Positions 1 through 8,519 of a stretch of 64,000 nucleotides of DNA are shown here, piece by piece. A program made the translations under genes and the position numbers. Each line of letters opens with the position of its first letter. Position 1 is the first letter of the stretch. Source of the DNA: Pollutimonas sp035515055 (GTDB taxonomy: Bacteria; Pseudomonadota; Gammaproteobacteria; Burkholderiales; Burkholderiaceae_B); the NCBI GenBank assembly GCA_035515055.1, contig DATJBV010000028.1, positions 6,825 to 70,824 of the forward strand, written 5' to 3'. The notes beneath the pieces are model-generated. The model searched no databases, had not been told where the DNA came from, and saw only the letters and a list, made by a program, of their open reading frames with translations.

Positions 1-331
1 GGAAACATGGTTGTTCGGCTCACCGGAAACGCAAAGGCGTCTAGCAGTTTTGGTGCCGGCACAAAAATAAAGAACGGCGCATGTAACGCGATGTGTGGTT
101 TGACGACTATTTTATAAGCTAATCACAAAATAGTTTAAAGGGCTACCATTTTCCGAGGTGTTGCTGTGGCTGCTGCGATGAAGGTACTGGCGCTCGTGGA
201 GATGCGCTGGGCGCGTCTATAGTGTGCCTTTATGGTAAACCCTGATGCAAGCAGGGAATGCGCAGGCACAAAATAAAGCTATCAGGCAACAACGGAGTGT
301 CGGGTATGCGCAACGTATGCCGGGCGGGCGC
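1..331. other. Left-edge non-coding stretch
   Basis: No convincing gene is visible in the first 331 bases. The AT-rich part around 95-140 holds an inverted repeat, listed separately, and could belong to the control region of a gene outside the window. The reading frames here run into sequence antisense to fdxA and do not look like proteins. Confidence 0.5.
106..134. promoter_or_regulatory. Inverted repeat, possible operator
   Basis: ACTATTTT at 106-113 is matched by AAAATAGT at 127-134, a perfect 8-bp dyad with a 13-base spacer inside an AT-rich island. A TTGACG sequence at 100-105 lies just before it but no good -10 box follows. It may be a regulator site for a gene left of the window; no gene inside the window is clearly served by it. 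Confidence 0.3.
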
Positions 332-655
332 TCAGCGCTCGAGATACTTGAGCTTGTCGGCGACGCCGTTCCAGTCGTCGGCTTCCGGCAAAGGGTCTTT
401 TGTCCGGTTGATCATGCCGAATTCGGGTGAAAGTTCGGCATTCATGGCAATGAAGGCCAATTGATCCTGTGGCACATCTTCTTCGGCAAAAATTGCGTTC
501 GCCGGACATTCGGGGACGCACACCGCGCAGTCGATGCATTCGTCCGGGTCGATAACCAGAAAATTCGGACCTTCCCGGAAGCAGTCCACCGGACAGACGT
601 CCACGCAATCGGTAAATTTACACTTGATACAATTCTCGGTGACGACATGTGTCAT
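332..655 (-). CDS. fdxA: Ferredoxin FdxA, 7Fe-8S type
   Basis: Small soluble electron carrier of 107 residues. The cysteine pattern is that of the Azotobacter ferredoxin I family: Cys9, Cys17 and Cys50 fit the [3Fe-4S] cluster, and Cys21, Cys40, Cys43 and Cys46 the [4Fe-4S] cluster; Cys12 and Cys25 are extra. Start chosen at MTHVV, where the family begins, although the frame is open nine codons further upstream. It is divergent from pncB. The electron partner cannot be read from the context. Confidence 0.93.
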   Translation of the reverse strand: MTHVVTENCIKCKFTDCVDVCPVDCFREGPNFLVIDPDECIDCAVCVPECPANAIFAEEDVPQDQLAFIAMNAELSPEFGMINRTKDPLPEADDWNGVADKLKYLER

Positions 656-818
656 TTCAGGCTCCAACATCAGATGTTGCAATTTTACCTAATATCTGCA
701 GGCAAGCCCGGATTGACCTTTTTATAAAGCCGCCTTTTTACTGATGTGGATTCCGACGCATCAGCCGGTTGCTCCAGACGGGGTGTGCTATGGTAGGAAA
801 AATACTCAATGTTGCGCG

Positions 819-1994
819 ATGATAATCACTTCGTTAATTGACACCGACTTGTATAAGTTCACCATGATGCAGGTGGTGTTGCATCAGTTTCCGGCTGCCC
901 AGGTCGAATATCGCTATAAGTGCCGCACCCCCGGAGTGAACGTGAGCGCCTATCTCGACGAGATCCGCGCCGAAATCCACAAGCTATGCAAGCTCAAGTT
1001 CACCGACGAAGAGCTGCGGTACTTGCGCGGGCTGCGATTCATGAAAAGCGATTTCGTCGACTTTCTGGGACTGTTTCATATGCCCGAAAAGTGCATTACC
1101 GTATCGCCGTCGCATGTCCCGGGCGAAATAGACATTACGGTAAAAGGACCATGGCTGCACACGATCCTGTTCGAGATCCCTGTGCTGGCTATTGTCAACG
1201 AGGTCTATTTCCGCAACGTTTGCCACCAGCCAGGATGGGCGGAAGGGCGCAAGCGGCTGCAATCCAAAATGAAACTGGTCACGGCGGATCCGGCCTTGGC
1301 CGATTTCCGCGTGGCCGAATATGGCACGCGCCGGCGCTTCTCCAAGAAGTGGCACGAAGAAGTCGTAATGACGATGAAAGCCCAAATGGGCTCGAACTTT
1401 GCTGGCACCAGCAACGTCTGGCTGGCGATGAAACATGGTGTTACCCCTCTGGGTACCATGGGGCACGAATACCTACAGGCATGTCAGGCGCTCGGACCCC
1501 GATTGCGCGATTCCCAGGTCTATGCGCTTGAGGTTTGGGCCAAGGAATACCGAGGCGACCTGGGTATTGCCTTATCGGACGTCTACGGCATGGATGCGTT
1601 CCTGCGAGACTTCGATATGTACTTCTGCAAGCTTTTCGATGGAGCGCGACACGATTCCGGCGATCCATTCGTTTGGGGCGAACGCCTGCTGGCTCATTAC
1701 ACCGCAAATCGTACCGATCCTCGCACCAAGACGCTGGTATTTTCCGATGCGTTGACCATACCCAAAGCCATTGAGCTCGCGAAACGCTTTGCGGGACGGT
1801 GCAAAATATCGTTCGGTATCGGAACCAATCTTACGAACGACCTAGGGCACGAGCCGCTGCAAATCGTGATGAAAATGGTGCGGTGCAATGGACAGCCGGT
1901 AGCCAAGGTATCCGACGCACCGGAAAAAACCATGTGCGACGATCCAGCTTATCTGGCTTATCTACGGCAAGTATTTGAATTGCCGCCGGCCTGA
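819..1994 (+). CDS. pncB: Nicotinate phosphoribosyltransferase
   Basis: Converts nicotinate, PRPP and ATP to nicotinate mononucleotide in the NAD salvage (Preiss-Handler) pathway; cytosolic. The 391-residue protein is close to the E. coli length of 400. The N-terminus MIITSLIDTDLYKFTMMQVV is the family signature and fixes the start at 819, although the frame is open 25 codons upstream. The segment around SFGIGTNLTND near residue 335 is the conserved phosphate-binding part. Monocistronic, or loosely followed by the RidA-like gene. Confidence 0.95.
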   Translation: MIITSLIDTDLYKFTMMQVVLHQFPAAQVEYRYKCRTPGVNVSAYLDEIRAEIHKLCKLKFTDEELRYLRGLRFMKSDFVDFLGLFHMPEKCITVSPSHVPGEIDITVKGPWLHTILFEIPVLAIVNEVYFRNVCHQPGWAEGRKRLQSKMKLVTADPALADFRVAEYGTRRRFSKKWHEEVVMTMKAQMGSNFAGTSNVWLAMKHGVTPLGTMGHEYLQACQALGPRLRDSQVYALEVWAKEYRGDLGIALSDVYGMDAFLRDFDMYFCKLFDGARHDSGDPFVWGERLLAHYTANRTDPRTKTLVFSDALTIPKAIELAKRFAGRCKISFGIGTNLTNDLGHEPLQIVMKMVRCNGQPVAKVSDAPEKTMCDDPAYLAYLRQVFELPPA

Positions 1995-2050
1995 CCCCAT
2001 GCGGCAGTGTGATAGTGTGGTGGTTTTTTTATGTATGTGGAGATCGCAGC

Positions 2051-2404
2051 ATGAGTGAAGTGGAACGGGTCAACGTCGAAAAGCGCTTGTCGGACATGGC
2101 AGTCTATAACGGGGTGGCGTATTTGGCCGGCCAAGTACCCGATGACAGTTCGTTGAACATTCAGGGCCAGACAGCGCAGGTCCTGGCAACCATCGATCGT
2201 CTCTTGGCGACCGCCGGCACCGACAAGTCTCGCATCTTGATGGCCCAGATATTTCTTACCAACATGAAAGAATTCGACGGCATGAACGCAGCGTGGGACG
2301 CGTGGGTCGCTCCAGGCAATGCGCCGCCACGCGCGACAGTGGAAGCACGCCTGGCCAACCCCGACTTCAAGGTCGAAATCGTCGTAACGGCGGCGCTGGC
2401 ATAA
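2051..2404 (+). CDS. RidA (YjgF/YER057c/UK114) family protein
   Basis: A 117-residue member of the RidA superfamily, which includes enamine/imine deaminases that clear reactive 2-aminoacrylate-type intermediates. The C-terminal block APPRATVEARL contains the family arginine that binds the substrate carboxylate. The start at 2051 (MSEVE) matches family length; upstream codons of the frame are a low-complexity run. It lies 56 bases after pncB on the same strand. True RidA and its paralogues cannot be told apart here, so the substrate is not assigned. Confidence 0.85.
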   Translation: MSEVERVNVEKRLSDMAVYNGVAYLAGQVPDDSSLNIQGQTAQVLATIDRLLATAGTDKSRILMAQIFLTNMKEFDGMNAAWDAWVAPGNAPPRATVEARLANPDFKVEIVVTAALA

Positions 2405-2414
2405 GCACTGCGCC

Positions 2415-2930
2415 CTACAGCAGCAAGGCGGCCAGCGTGCCGCCCAGCGTTTCGCACGCGCGCAAGTCGTTTTCCTTGATCGTTTTTGGCGCGAGTATCG
2501 CCTCCGGTGTTTGAGCGTTCGTGTTTACGATTAGCGCCGGCGCCGCTTGCCGCAGACGCCAGCCGGTGCATATGCGTTCCGCCTGCCTTTGAGCCGCGGT
2601 GCCATCCGATCCAGCGCTGATCATGAGCGCGTACGGCCGGCCATTCAATTGGTCCAGCACGTCGTAATAATTCCTGTCGAAAAATTCTTTCATGTCACCG
2701 CTCAGCGCCGCCAGGTTCTCGGGTGCGCAAAACAAATAGGCGTCCGCGCCCAGCAAGTCCTGGGCGCTGGTGTCGCGCGCCGTTTTCACGACGATGTTCA
2801 ACCGGTCGGCCGCTTGCAGCTCGGCTGCAATATCGTAAGCCCCACGCGCGCCCGCCGTGGCCATTTGCCGGGACGCACCCGTGCGGGAATGCCAGACGAC
2901 CAGCAGGGTCTTTTTCTGGGTGGAGGTCAT
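2415..2930 (-). CDS. Flavodoxin-like NAD(P)H-dependent oxidoreductase family protein
   Basis: A 171-residue protein with a flavodoxin-like fold. It starts with a beta strand and phosphate-binding loop (LLVVWHSRTGAS) that would hold the FMN phosphate, and has a central FCAPENLAALSGDMKEFFDR segment typical of NADPH-dependent FMN reductase/flavodoxin-like proteins. Start placed at MTSTQKK; MHMTS six bases upstream is equally possible. It is convergent with the RidA-like gene (10 bases apart) and divergent from relA. Substrate unknown. Confidence 0.75.
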   Translation of the reverse strand: MTSTQKKTLLVVWHSRTGASRQMATAGARGAYDIAAELQAADRLNIVVKTARDTSAQDLLGADAYLFCAPENLAALSGDMKEFFDRNYYDVLDQLNGRPYALMISAGSDGTAAQRQAERICTGWRLRQAAPALIVNTNAQTPEAILAPKTIKENDLRACETLGGTLAALLL

Positions 2931-3020
2931 ATGCATATGTTCGCGGCCTTGCTTCAGACACGTTAGTATAGAGTTGCATTGCACCTTGCCTGCTTATTCC
3001 GGCTTTTCCTACCACGTACT

Positions 3021-5306
3021 ATGCCAGCCACCACGCTATACGACCCTGCCACCTCCCCCTTCAACGCCACGTGGTTTTCGCATGCCAGCAAGGGGCTGGA
3101 TCAAGCGGGCCAAGAGGTATTGCAACGAGCGGCGGACTGGGTGCGCGAGCCGCTGTCGGGATTGCGCGGCAAGACCGGTGAACCCATCGATGCGCACAGC
3201 GCCGCGGTCGTCCAGATTCTGTCCGACCTGGGCACAGATGCCGAGACTCGTGCAAGTGCCTTGATTACGATGCTTCCGGGCGGCGACGCCGCAGGTTCGG
3301 CAACGGGCCAAGACGCCATGCGCAAAACTTTCGGTCCGGAAATCATGGCGCTGGTCCAGGGCACTCGCGCCTTGTTGCGCCTGGGCGATCTAGCGGGACA
3401 ATCCGCCGATACCGGCGCGCAGGGCAGCGATCAGAAAGAAATGCAACGCAAGATGCTGCTGGCGATGGCCGCCGACTTGCGCATTGTGGTCATGCGCTTG
3501 GCTTCGCGCCTGCAATCCCTGCGCTGGCATGCCGCCGTGAAGACGGCGTATCCTGTCAGCCTGGCGCGGGAAACAATGGAGTTGTATACGCCATTGGCCA
3601 ACCGCCTGGGTATATGGCAGCTTAAATGGGAAATGGAAGACCTGGCCTTTCGCTTTCTAGAACCGGACACCTACAAGACCATTGCCAGGCAGCTCGAGGA
3701 AAAACGCGTCGAGCGCCAGCTTTTCATCGAAAAGACCGTAGGCGCGCTTCAAGCGGCGCTCAAAGATGCGAGCATTCCGGCCAACGTTTCCGGAAGACCC
3801 AAGCATATTTACAGCATCTGGAACAAGATGCGTAACAAGAACATCGCGTTCGATCAGCTCTTCGATTTACGCGCCCTGCGTGTGATTGTGGAGGACGAAC
3901 GCGCGTGCTATGGCGCCCTTGCGCTGGCGCATTCCCTCTGGACGCCAATTGCCGAGGAGTTCGACGACTATATCTCCCGTCCGAAGTCCAATGGCTACCG
4001 GTCGCTGCATACCGTAGTGGCCGACGCCGAAGGGCGCACATTCGAAATCCAGATCCGCACCGAGCAGATGCATCAATTTGCGGAATACGGTATGGCCGCG
4101 CACTGGCTGTACAAGGAATCGGGAGCCAAAGGCGGCAAGACGGCCGCCACCAGCGGATACGACCAGAAGATCGGGTGGATGCGTCAATTGCTGGCCTGGG
4201 GGCGGGAAGCGCCGCCGGCCGCCGAGCCTGCCGCAGGATCGCCTGCCGCAGGATCGCCTGCCGCAGGCAAGGCGGCGGCCGACACGGCCGAATCGACTGA
4301 CAGGATATACGTCATGACACCGCAGGCGCGGGTGATCGAACTGCCGGCTGGCGCGACCCCTGTCGATTTTGCCTATTACCTCCATACCGACCTTGGCCAT
4401 CGCTGCCGTGGAGCGCGGGTCGACGGGCAAATCGCGCCCTTGCTCACGCGATTGTCCACGGGGCAAACTGTCGAGATCATTGCCGCCAAGTCGGGAGGGC
4501 CGTCGCGCGATTGGCTGAACCCGCAACTGGGTTATCTAGCCAGCGCTCGATCGCGTGCCAAAGTGCGTGCGTGGTTCAACGCGATCGAGTTGCAGCAACG
4601 TATTTCCCAGGGTCAGGCCATGGTCGAGCGTGAACTGCAGCGGTTGGGAAAAACGTCGATCAACCTGGAGCACCTTGCCCAGCAATTGGACTTCGCCCGT
4701 GCCGACGATTTGTACGTCGCGGTTGCAAAGGAGGAGTTCAGCCTCAGGCAAATCGACTACCTCCTGGGCGACCACAAGCCTCGGGCTGGCGATGGCGGCT
4801 CGCCGGCGGGCGCGGCGCCTGAGGCGCGGGTATACCAGAGCGGGGTCGGGAGTGTCGCCAATACCGGCAAGAGCGGCGTGCTGGTCGTTGGCGTGGACTC
4901 CTTGCTTACCCAGTTGGCACGTTGCTGTCGACCCGCGCCCCCCGACCGTATCGCGGGGTTCGTAACACGAGGGCGGGGCGTGTCGATACATCGCCACGAT
5001 TGCCCCTCTTATGCCGCGTTGGCCGCTCGCCAGCCCGAGCGGCTCATTGACGTTGACTGGGGAAATACAGGCGACGCGTTGTATCCGGTCGACATCAGCA
5101 TTCGTGCACAAGAGCGAAGCAGTCTGCTGCGCGACCTGTCCGAGGCGTTTGCCAAGTTGCGCCTGAATGTTGTCAGCGTGAATACGCATAGCCGACGCTC
5201 ACTGGCGCACATGGTGTTCACCATCGAGGTCAAGAGCGGGGAGCAAATTGCCCGGGCGCTGACCGCCCTGAACGAACTTCCCGGCGTAACGGCCACACGG
5301 CATTAG
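3021..5306 (+). CDS. relA: GTP pyrophosphokinase RelA, (p)ppGpp synthetase
   Basis: Ribosome-associated stringent-response enzyme of 761 residues that makes (p)ppGpp from GTP/GDP and ATP. Order: an N-terminal hydrolase-like domain that has lost the catalytic His-Asp motif (ALITMLPGGDA where SpoT-type enzymes have HD); a synthetase domain near residues 230-370 with GRPKHIYSIWNKM and EFDDYISRPKSNGYRSLH; a TGS domain from about 430; a zinc-finger-like region; and a C-terminal ACT domain. The EFDD motif is the form found in synthetase-only RelA rather than the RxKD of bifunctional enzymes. A short alanine-rich repeat lies before the TGS domain. The frame is open 14 codons upstream of the chosen start MPATTLYD. 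Confidence 0.94.
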   Translation: MPATTLYDPATSPFNATWFSHASKGLDQAGQEVLQRAADWVREPLSGLRGKTGEPIDAHSAAVVQILSDLGTDAETRASALITMLPGGDAAGSATGQDAMRKTFGPEIMALVQGTRALLRLGDLAGQSADTGAQGSDQKEMQRKMLLAMAADLRIVVMRLASRLQSLRWHAAVKTAYPVSLARETMELYTPLANRLGIWQLKWEMEDLAFRFLEPDTYKTIARQLEEKRVERQLFIEKTVGALQAALKDASIPANVSGRPKHIYSIWNKMRNKNIAFDQLFDLRALRVIVEDERACYGALALAHSLWTPIAEEFDDYISRPKSNGYRSLHTVVADAEGRTFEIQIRTEQMHQFAEYGMAAHWLYKESGAKGGKTAATSGYDQKIGWMRQLLAWGREAPPAAEPAAGSPAAGSPAAGKAAADTAESTDRIYVMTPQARVIELPAGATPVDFAYYLHTDLGHRCRGARVDGQIAPLLTRLSTGQTVEIIAAKSGGPSRDWLNPQLGYLASARSRAKVRAWFNAIELQQRISQGQAMVERELQRLGKTSINLEHLAQQLDFARADDLYVAVAKEEFSLRQIDYLLGDHKPRAGDGGSPAGAAPEARVYQSGVGSVANTGKSGVLVVGVDSLLTQLARCCRPAPPDRIAGFVTRGRGVSIHRHDCPSYAALAARQPERLIDVDWGNTGDALYPVDISIRAQERSSLLRDLSEAFAKLRLNVVSVNTHSRRSLAHMVFTIEVKSGEQIARALTALNELPGVTATRH
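4226..4267 (+). repeat. 15-bp in-frame tandem repeat in relA
   Basis: The 15-base unit GCCTGCCGCAGGATC occurs twice in full (4226-4240, 4241-4255) and once in part (4256-4267). It encodes PAAGS repeats in the linker between the synthetase and TGS domains. Since 15 is a multiple of three, copy-number change would keep the frame. Confidence 0.85.
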
Positions 5307-5409
5307 GCATAAGCTCGTTCCTTGCCTTGGGCTGGTAAAATAGCCGCTTGCCCTGTTAATGGTCCTGCACGGACCGTCGCAATTTATTGCGTAACCAGAG
5401 AGTCTTGAT

Positions 5410-6609
5410 TTGAAATCCTATACATTGCCCGATCATGAAGGGCATTTTGGTCAGTATGGCGGCTCGTTTGTTGCCGAAACGCTGGTGCACGCACTAGATG
5501 AACTGCGTGCGGCCTACGATCAATACCGGACCGATCCCGAGTTCCTGCGCGAGTTCCACTATGAGCTTAAGCACTTCGTGGGGCGCCCAAGCCCGGTCTA
5601 CCATGCACGGCGTTGGTCGGAGCAACTGGGCGGCGCACAAATATGGTTCAAGCGCGAAGACCTCAACCATACCGGCGCGCATAAAATCAATAACTGCATC
5701 GGCCAGATTTTGCTCGCGCGCCGCATGGGCAAGCCTCGCATCATCGCCGAAACCGGCGCCGGCCAGCATGGCGTGGCGACGGCTACCGTGGCTGCCCGTT
5801 ATGGCCTGGAGTGCGTGGTCTATATGGGCAGCGAAGACATCCGGCGTCAGGCTTCCAATGTATATCGCATGAAATTATTGGGTGCGACGGTGGTGCCTGT
5901 GGATTCCGGGTCGCGTACCCTCAAGGATGCGCTGAATGAAGCCATGCGCGACTGGGTGACGAACGTCGAGAAAACCTTCTACATTATCGGCACTGTGGCC
6001 GGGCCGCATCCTTACCCCATGATGGTTCGGGATTTCCAGTCGGTCATCGGCACGGAGTGCATCGAACAGATGCCCGCAGACGCCGGCCGCCAGCCAGACT
6101 ATGTGGTTGCGGCCGTCGGCGGCGGCTCTAATGCCATGGGTATCTTTCATCCCTACATTGACTACCCCGACGTAAAACTCGTAGGCGTCGAAGCCGCTGG
6201 CGAAGGATTGGACACGGGCCGGCACTCGGCCTCGCTCAATGCCGGATCCGTGGGCGTGCTGCACGGAAACCGCACCTATGTCATGCAAGATGAAAACGGA
6301 CAGGTGCTCGAAACGCACTCCATTTCCGCAGGCCTGGATTATCCGGGCGTGGGGCCAGAGCATGCCTGGCTGAAAGACATTGGCCGCGCACAATATGCTG
6401 TGGTAAGCGATCAAGAAGCGTTGGCCGCCTTCCATGACTGCTGCCGCACCGAAGGCATCATGCCGGCGCTCGAGTCCTCACATGCCATTGCGCATGCCGT
6501 CCGGCTCGCACCGACCTTGTCAAAAGACAAGGTCATTTTGGTCAATTTGTCGGGCCGTGGCGATAAAGACATGCATACTGTTGCCGATTTCAGCGGCATC
6601 AAGCTGTAA
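5410..6609 (+). CDS. trpB: Tryptophan synthase beta chain
   Basis: Pyridoxal-phosphate enzyme of 399 residues (E. coli 397) that condenses indole with serine to give tryptophan; it forms an alpha2-beta2 complex with TrpA. The PLP-lysine motif HTGAHKINN, the phosphate loop GGGSNAMG and the C-terminal SGRGDKDM are present. The start is a TTG at 5410 giving MKSYTLPDHEG, which matches family length; no in-frame ATG lies nearby. trpA follows after 21 bases. trpF, often just upstream, is not in the window: relA is there instead. Confidence 0.96.
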   Translation: MKSYTLPDHEGHFGQYGGSFVAETLVHALDELRAAYDQYRTDPEFLREFHYELKHFVGRPSPVYHARRWSEQLGGAQIWFKREDLNHTGAHKINNCIGQILLARRMGKPRIIAETGAGQHGVATATVAARYGLECVVYMGSEDIRRQASNVYRMKLLGATVVPVDSGSRTLKDALNEAMRDWVTNVEKTFYIIGTVAGPHPYPMMVRDFQSVIGTECIEQMPADAGRQPDYVVAAVGGGSNAMGIFHPYIDYPDVKLVGVEAAGEGLDTGRHSASLNAGSVGVLHGNRTYVMQDENGQVLETHSISAGLDYPGVGPEHAWLKDIGRAQYAVVSDQEALAAFHDCCRTEGIMPALESSHAIAHAVRLAPTLSKDKVILVNLSGRGDKDMHTVADFSGIKL

Positions 6610-6630
6610 TAAGAAAAGGTTCTTCCCTCC

Positions 6631-7482
6631 ATGAATTCATCGAATGCACGGCTACGGGCCGCATTTGCAGCAAATGCGGGACGCACGGCGCTGATTCCCT
6701 ATATAACGGCAGGCGACCCCTCCAGGGCAGCCACTCCTGCGCTCATGCATGCATTGGTCAAGGCAGGCGCCGATGTCATTGAACTGGGTGTTCCATTTTC
6801 CGACCCCATGGCCGATGGCCCTGTCATCCAGCGCGCCGCCGAGCGCGCCATCAAGCGCGGTACAGGTCTGCGCCAAGTGCTGGAAATGGTGGCCGAGTTC
6901 CGCCGTGACGACGCAACGACGCCCGTGGTCCTCATGGGATATGCCAATCCCATTGAAAGAATGGGGCAAGCGGCCTTCGTTAAGGCGGCTGCGCGGGCCG
7001 GCGTGGACGGCGTGCTGGTGGTGGACTATCCACCCGAAGAAATCATCGACTTCGCCGTCCAGTTGAGCACGGCGCAAATCGACCCTATTTTCCTGCTTGC
7101 GCCTACGTCGACCGAAGCGCGCATCAAAAAAGTTGGACTCGTGGCACGGGGCTATGTCTATTACGTGTCGCTCAAGGGGGTGACCGGTGCGGGAAATATC
7201 GATACGTCCGAGGTTGCATTGCGCGTGGCGGAAATCCGCAAGCACGTTTCTGTGCCGGTGGGCGTAGGCTTCGGTATACGCGACGCCGACAGTGCAAGGC
7301 GCCTTGCCGCCTGCGCTGATGCCGTGGTGATCGGCAGCAAAATTATCGAAACGATGGAGGCGGCCGTCGCCGCCGCCCAGCATGACGGTCTCGATGCGGA
7401 CCAAGCCGACGACGCGGCCATCCAGGCGGCTGCCAATTGGTTATCGACCATACGACAGGCCTTGCCAGAGGCAGCCGCTTAA
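6631..7482 (+). CDS. trpA: Tryptophan synthase alpha chain
   Basis: Cleaves indole-3-glycerol phosphate to indole and glyceraldehyde 3-phosphate, passing indole through a tunnel to TrpB. 283 residues. The catalytic glutamate motif VIELGVPFSDPMADGP (near residue 50), the aspartate in VDGVLVVDYPPEE and the phosphate-binding GVGFGIR and ADAVVIGSKI motifs are present. Second gene of trpBA, followed by accD after a hairpin-containing gap of 69 bases. Confidence 0.96.
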   Translation: MNSSNARLRAAFAANAGRTALIPYITAGDPSRAATPALMHALVKAGADVIELGVPFSDPMADGPVIQRAAERAIKRGTGLRQVLEMVAEFRRDDATTPVVLMGYANPIERMGQAAFVKAAARAGVDGVLVVDYPPEEIIDFAVQLSTAQIDPIFLLAPTSTEARIKKVGLVARGYVYYVSLKGVTGAGNIDTSEVALRVAEIRKHVSVPVGVGFGIRDADSARRLAACADAVVIGSKIIETMEAAVAAAQHDGLDADQADDAAIQAAANWLSTIRQALPEAAA

Positions 7483-7513
7483 CGCGTGCTGCCGCCTATC
7501 GCACAAGAACAAC

Positions 7514-7536
7514 GGGTCCGAGCATGAATCGGACCC
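7514..7536 (+). promoter_or_regulatory. Hairpin between trpA and accD
   Basis: GGGTCCGA (7514-7521) and TCGGACCC (7529-7536) form a perfect 8-bp stem with a 7-base loop. No U-run follows, so it is not a standard terminator. It could act as an RNA processing or stability element separating trpBA from accD expression. Confidence 0.4.
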
Positions 7537-7551
7537 TCAAGGGAACAAACC

Positions 7552-8433
7552 ATGAGCTGGATCGAAAAAATTCTACCTCCGCGCATTAATCGCAATAACG
7601 ATGTGACAGCGCGGCGCGTCCCGGAGGGCATTTGGGTAAAGTGTCCGGGTTGTGAGACGGTGCTCTACAAAGAAGACCTGCGAGCAACATTGAATGTTTG
7701 TCCAAAATGCAGTCACCATATGCGGATAGGGGCCAGAGCGCGCATCGAAGCATTGCTCGACGCGGAAAACCGTGTCGAGATCGGCCAGGATACGCGTCCC
7801 ATGGATCCGCTCAAGTTCAAGGATACGCGCAAATACCCAGAACGCGTCATCGAGGCCACCAAACAGACGGGTGAAACCGACGCGATGGTCGTCATGAGCG
7901 GTTCCATCCTGGCCGTGCCGGTCGTTCTTGCCTGCTTCGAATTTGAATTCATGGGCGGTTCCATGGGGTCTGTCGTGGGCGAACGTTTCGCCCGCGGTGT
8001 CCAGGAAGCCATCAAGAACCGCACGCCGTTCATTTGTGTTGCCGCGTCTGGCGGCGCCCGCATGCAAGAAAGCTTATTTTCGCTCATGCAGATGGCAAAG
8101 ACCAACGCCATGCTCACACAGTTGTCGGCGGCTGGGCTGCCCTTCATCAGCGTCCTCACCGACCCCACCATGGGTGGCGTTTCGGCAAGCTTCGCATTCA
8201 TGGGCGACATCGTCATGGCCGAGCCCAAGGCGCTGATCGGCTTTGCCGGCCCCCGCGTCATCGAACAAACTGTGCGCGAGACATTGCCGGAAGGATTTCA
8301 GCGTTCAGAATTCCTGCTCGAGAAGGGTGCCATCGATATGGTCGTTGATCGCCGACAAATGCGGGTGGAACTCGCGAACTTGCTGGCCTTGCTGACGCGT
8401 CAGCCAGCCGATGTGGTGGCCAAGACCGCTTAA
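7552..8433 (+). CDS. accD: Acetyl-CoA carboxylase carboxyltransferase subunit beta
   Basis: Beta half of the carboxyltransferase that forms malonyl-CoA, the first committed step of fatty-acid synthesis; partners are AccA and biotinylated AccB/AccC. 293 residues. An N-terminal four-cysteine zinc finger (CPGCETVLYKEDL and CPKCSHHMR, residues 28-50) and the crotonase-type core with GGARMQESLFSLMQMAKT and GGVSASFAFMGDI are clear. The end faces rne, with a shared terminator between. Confidence 0.96.
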   Translation: MSWIEKILPPRINRNNDVTARRVPEGIWVKCPGCETVLYKEDLRATLNVCPKCSHHMRIGARARIEALLDAENRVEIGQDTRPMDPLKFKDTRKYPERVIEATKQTGETDAMVVMSGSILAVPVVLACFEFEFMGGSMGSVVGERFARGVQEAIKNRTPFICVAASGGARMQESLFSLMQMAKTNAMLTQLSAAGLPFISVLTDPTMGGVSASFAFMGDIVMAEPKALIGFAGPRVIEQTVRETLPEGFQRSEFLLEKGAIDMVVDRRQMRVELANLLALLTRQPADVVAKTA

Positions 8434-8464
8434 TCCGGATACTTCGGGTTCACCAGGCGAAAAA

Positions 8465-8498
8465 AAAGGGCCTTGCGGCATATGCCGCAAGGCCCTTT
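8465..8498. terminator. Bidirectional terminator between accD and rne
   Basis: A 34-base perfect palindrome (AAAGGGCCTTGCGGCA and its complement) fills the space between the convergent accD and rne genes. The run of A at 8461-8467 gives a U-run to the rne transcript; the TTT on the other side serves accD less strongly. Confidence 0.9.
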
Positions 8499-8519
8499 GG
8501 CTTACGCGTCAGCTATTGC

